From assembly GCA_023228995.1 (NCBI GenBank), contig JALOAD010000030.1, positions 1 to 42,169 on the forward strand: a stretch of DNA of 42,169 nucleotides, given 5' to 3'. Positions 39,407 to 42,169 of the stretch are shown here, piece by piece. The translations under genes were made by a program, and so were the position numbers. This DNA comes from JALOAD01 sp023228995 [NCBI: Candidatus Muiribacterium halophilum] (GTDB lineage: Bacteria; Muiribacteriota; Muiribacteriia; Muiribacteriales). The notes beneath the pieces were generated by a model. It was not told the origin of the DNA. It saw only the letters and a list, made by a program, of their open reading frames with translations, and ran no database searches. Position 1 is the stretch's first letter, and every line of letters starts with the position of its first letter.

Positions 39407-40864
39407 ATGAAATCATGCGAGAATATAAATAGTTATAGCAATAATTTATTAAATAACAATTTGTTATATAAATGTATTATATATAGTCTGCTGTTTTTTT
39501 TATCAAGATGGTTTTTTTTAACTGATTATATTTTTAATAGTGATGAAATGGTATCTTATAGAATGTTGGATAATTTTTATGAATATTTTGTAAAAGATGT
39601 TCATTTATTTTTTTATGATTATCTGACTGTTGGGGTTTTTTCATTTTTTTTTGGTAAAAATATTTTATTTTTACGTATTTTAAATATTTTTTTTTCGCTT
39701 GCAACTGTATTTGTAATTGGTGATATTATTTGTAAAAAAATTTCTAAAAAATTAAGTTATGTTTTTTTCATTTTCTACTTATTTTCACCATTTTTTTTAT
39801 TTTATTCAATTTATACTGAATGTTATACATTTAGTCTTTTTCTTATTAGTTTGTTTCTGAGATATATGTTGATTTTAGATTTTAAAAAAAATAAATGGAT
39901 TTTGTTTTTTGTTATTATGTTTGCTGGATATACTCATTATTTTAATATTATTTTTTTATTTATCTTTTGTTTTATTTATTATCTTTTAAAAAAAATAACC
40001 TTTAAAGAAATATTATTTTATTTTATATCGTTTTTACCTCTGATTTTTCTTGTGTTTTATAAATATTACATTGGCATGGATAATAGCGAACTTTTTGATT
40101 TTAACTCAATTCTTTTATCTTTTTATTTAGATAAAAACATTTTTTCTTCGATTTTTTACATTATTTCAGGAATTATTATTGAAATGAAATATGTTGTTTT
40201 CCCTGTAATTATTTATATTTTATTTTTTTTATATAGTATTTATAAAGAAAAAGATTTTTATGTTAAAACAACTTATTTATCAGCTTTTATATATTCTTTG
40301 ATTGTTTTTATTATATCTTTGTATGCTAATTTTAAATTTGATGCAAAATCATTTACTAATGATTATATGGTTATTGTATCTTTTATATTTCTTTTACCTT
40401 TATTGAAGTTTTTAAGTGGTAAAAACACTAAATATTTGCTTTTTATAATTTTATGCATTTTTATTTTTCAAGATTTGAATTTTTATTATAAAGTAAAAAA
40501 TATTAATTCGAGTTTTGATAGATTAAAAAAGATATCACATTCCAAAAAAACATCTTTTGTTGTTCATTCTGATGCTATTGCAGAAAGGTTGACTGATGAG
40601 TTTGTTAGAGTGATATTTAAAAAAGAACCTATTTATTTTAAAGAAGATATTTTGGATTTTGATATTATTATTGTTCCATTTTATTTTACAAAAGATATTA
40701 CATATAATGTTGATAAAAAAATCAGTGATGAGAAAGCTGTTTATATTGAAAAAATAATAAAACATAGTAAGATTATTAAAGAAAATACAAAAAATCTTTA
40801 TTTTATTGAAGATTTTTTTATTGGAACAGACATATACAGTGTATTTAGCAAGAGGGAAAATTGA
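39407..40864 (+). CDS. GT39-like membrane glycosyltransferase
   Basis: This 485-residue polytopic membrane protein has about ten segments. After the first segment comes the acidic loop FNSDEMVSYRML, typical of the GT-C catalytic Asp/Glu in the PMT/ArnT superfamily. The C-terminal ~110 residues are soluble and periplasmic. It probably transfers a sugar from a polyprenyl-phosphate donor; the partner GT2 gene that follows, overlapping by 4 bases, would make that donor. No ribosome site; see the promoter at 39392. Confidence 0.83.
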   Translation: MKSCENINSYSNNLLNNNLLYKCIIYSLLFFLSRWFFLTDYIFNSDEMVSYRMLDNFYEYFVKDVHLFFYDYLTVGVFSFFFGKNILFLRILNIFFSLATVFVIGDIICKKISKKLSYVFFIFYLFSPFFLFYSIYTECYTFSLFLISLFLRYMLILDFKKNKWILFFVIMFAGYTHYFNIIFLFIFCFIYYLLKKITFKEILFYFISFLPLIFLVFYKYYIGMDNSELFDFNSILLSFYLDKNIFSSIFYIISGIIIEMKYVVFPVIIYILFFLYSIYKEKDFYVKTTYLSAFIYSLIVFIISLYANFKFDAKSFTNDYMVIVSFIFLLPLLKFLSGKNTKYLLFIILCIFIFQDLNFYYKVKNINSSFDRLKKISHSKKTSFVVHSDAIAERLTDEFVRVIFKKEPIYFKEDILDFDIIIVPFYFTKDITYNVDKKISDEKAVYIEKIIKHSKIIKENTKNLYFIEDFFIGTDIYSVFSKREN

Positions 40865-41583
40865 ATATAAATAATAATTTATCATTTGTAATACCTGTTT
40901 TTAATGAAAAGCAAAATATAAGAATTTTAGTTGATGAGATATTAGAATTAAGTCCTAAATTAGCAAGTTTTGAGATAATTATTGTAGATGATGGTTCTGA
41001 TGAGAATATTTATAGTGAAATTTGTGATGCTGATAAAGTTGTTTATATTAAGCATAAAAAAAATTTAGGTCAGGGAAAAGCTCTTCTAACAGGAATTGAA
41101 AAAGCTAAATTTGATATTATTGTTACTTTAGATGGTGATTTACAAAATGATGTTAAAGATATTTTTAAAATGTATTATTTAATGATTCAAAAAAATCTTG
41201 ATATGGTTTGTGGATATAGAAAAAATCGTAAAGATCCTTTATTGAAAAATATTTCTTCAAGAATTTCTTATTTTTTTAGAGAATTACTTCTCAAAGATAA
41301 TATATATGATAGTGGTTGTGCATTAAAAGTATGTAAAAAGAATGCTCTTTTGTCTGTTAGATTGGATAAAAATTTTTTTATGTTTGTAACTGCTTTGTTT
41401 GAATTTGAAGGTTTTAAAGTTGGTCAATGTATTGTTACTCATAGACCAAGAATGCATGGAAATACTAAATATAGTTATTTATCACAGTTTTTCACTGGAT
41501 TTAGTTATATTTTTTACTTGTATTTTATTCGAAAAATTAAAAGAAAGAACAGAAAGGGTGAAGAAGCGGGAAAACCGGGATGA
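40861..41583 (+). CDS. GT2 polyprenyl-phosphate sugar synthase-like (DPM1-type)
   Basis: This 240-residue GT-A glycosyltransferase has FVIPVFNEKQN, EIIIVDDGSDE, LDGDLQNDVKDI and GYRKNRKDP, then RPRMHGNTKYSY, like dolichol-phosphate mannose synthase and bacterial homologues. It probably loads a sugar on undecaprenyl phosphate for the GT39-like protein upstream. The start is TTG at 40861, overlapping the upstream stop. The C-terminal tail (RKGEEAGKPG) and the stop are encoded by a G-rich repeat, another example of a gene end replaced by repeat DNA. Confidence 0.9.
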   Translation: MNINNNLSFVIPVFNEKQNIRILVDEILELSPKLASFEIIIVDDGSDENIYSEICDADKVVYIKHKKNLGQGKALLTGIEKAKFDIIVTLDGDLQNDVKDIFKMYYLMIQKNLDMVCGYRKNRKDPLLKNISSRISYFFRELLLKDNIYDSGCALKVCKKNALLSVRLDKNFFMFVTALFEFEGFKVGQCIVTHRPRMHGNTKYSYLSQFFTGFSYIFYLYFIRKIKRKNRKGEEAGKPG

Positions 41584-41591
41584 AGCCGGGG
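41556..41591 (+). repeat. G-rich 3' element 8
   Basis: G-tracts at 41556, 41568, 41577 and 41588; it spans the stop codon of the GT2 gene. Confidence 0.58.
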
Positions 41592-41648
41592 AAAGTAAAT
41601 AGCAAAAACATTTTATTCAGACGAAACACTCTAAATGGAAATAGACAT

Positions 41649-41775
41649 TATTGATTTTTATTTTTTAAACAAAAAGATTTTGATTTTTATAAAAGATTAA
41701 AAAAATATATCTTGCAACAATTACAAGAACTCGTTAGAAATTTTTCAAATTATATTAAATCATTAAGGAGTTTTT
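41649..41775 (+). repeat. 127-bp direct repeat, copy 1
   Basis: Identical by eye to 42043-42169 (offset 394), ending in ATTAAGGAGTTTTT, which resembles a ribosome site. The second copy runs off the window, so the true length is unknown. Confidence 0.88.
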
Positions 41776-41814
41776 ATAAACAAAAGCAAAAAAAAATCTA
41801 CTCGGTAACTTGAG

Positions 41815-42040
41815 TGAACGTTGCGAAGCATATAATATACGGATGTATTATAAGTGAACGAAGGTAAAGAGATATTTTATATGGATGTAAAATATCGAAT
41901 GGTACCGAATGATTATTTTTTGCGTTATTGTAATGATAAAAAAATCAAAAGCGAGATCCCGGCTCAGAATAGTACCGGGATGACAAAAATTCAGAATAGT
42001 ACCGGGATGACAAAAATTCAGAATAGTACCGGGATGACAT
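41815..42040 (+). repeat. Composite dispersed element, copy 2, with 27-nt tandem units
   Basis: The parts are as at 31814: GCGAAGC, TATAATA...TATTATA, AAGTGAACGAAGGTAAAGA, GATATTTT/AAAATATC, then ATCCCGG...CCGGGAT. Three 27-nt units start at 41965, 41992 and 42019 (CAGAATAGTACCGGGATGAC plus AAAAATT). Confidence 0.82.
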
Positions 42041-42042
42041 TA

Positions 42043-42169
42043 TATTGATTTTTATTTTTTAAACAAAAAGATTTTGATTTTTATAAAAGATTAAAAAAAT
42101 ATATCTTGCAACAATTACAAGAACTCGTTAGAAATTTTTCAAATTATATTAAATCATTAAGGAGTTTTT
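42043..42169 (+). repeat. 127-bp direct repeat, copy 2 (to window end)
   Basis: Partner of 41649-41775; identity continues to the last base. Confidence 0.88.

Larger units (their letters stand above)
41584..42169. repeat. Gene-free repeat region at the right edge
   Basis: It contains a 127-bp direct repeat (41649-41775 and 42043-42169), copy 2 of the composite element, and three 27-nt tandem units. A short open frame at 41854-42048 is just repeat DNA read in frame. No gene is seen. Confidence 0.8.

Noticed and set aside
41854-42048. Short ORF of 64 codons at the right edge
   Set aside because: It is the composite repeat and its 27-nt units read in frame (QNSTGMTKI repeated). It has no ribosome site or family resemblance.

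Overview
This is a very AT-rich window (I judge roughly a quarter G+C by eye, not computed). Genes use the standard code with TGA as stop. It probably comes from an uncultured, diderm-type bacterium: secreted and envelope genes sit beside AlgI/AlgX-like exopolysaccharide acetylation genes and a large polysaccharide locus. No rRNA or tRNA gene is visible, so I cannot place the taxon; a low-GC candidate phylum is a guess.

Layout. Bases 1-6285 hold a partial acidic repeat protein, a GxxExxY gene and a tandem pair of AAA-ATPase/PD-(D/E)XK genes in dense repeats. Bases 6527-31784 are an exopolysaccharide or O-antigen-like locus. It has an initiating sugar-phosphate transferase, ManC, Gmd and an Rmd-like reductase (towards GDP-rhamnose), Ugd, Uxs and a UDP-glucuronate-epimerase-like enzyme (UDP-sugars), RmlC and RmlA (dTDP-sugars), two GT4 glycosyltransferases, a methyltransferase, and an MBOAT/AlgX-like acetylation pair. 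Accessory genes are interspersed: three four-helix-bundle proteins, a second GxxExxY gene, a MntA/HepT pair, an AbiEi/AbiEii pair, and a three-gene operon joining a HExxH metallopeptidase to a dCTP-deaminase-fold protein. Bases 30975-33402 carry CysQ, a TSUP transporter and a divergent Rrf2 regulator. Bases 33494-41583 carry a secreted lysozyme-like protein, a putative outer-membrane protein, a PIN/TRAM protein, a CBS-HutP fusion, a radical SAM enzyme, a GT39-like membrane transferase and a GT2 transferase.

The most striking feature is not a gene. Nearly every intergenic gap from 1 to 31 kb is built from a few repeat families. These are strings of small hairpins joined by a constant linker (TAGTAAGC/TAGTGAGC, inverting to TTACTAAC), G-rich elements directly after stop codons, bipartite GTAC arrays with 11-nt and 18-nt periods, an 8-nt minisatellite, a dispersed ~165-bp element, and simple word repeats. 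They also invade genes. ManC, the Rmd-like reductase and Ugd carry in-frame insertions of the same sequences, several stop codons lie inside repeats, and the ends of manC and gmd are copied as perfect inverted repeats. This looks like an active process that generates or spreads palindromes, and it is the best candidate here for undescribed biology.
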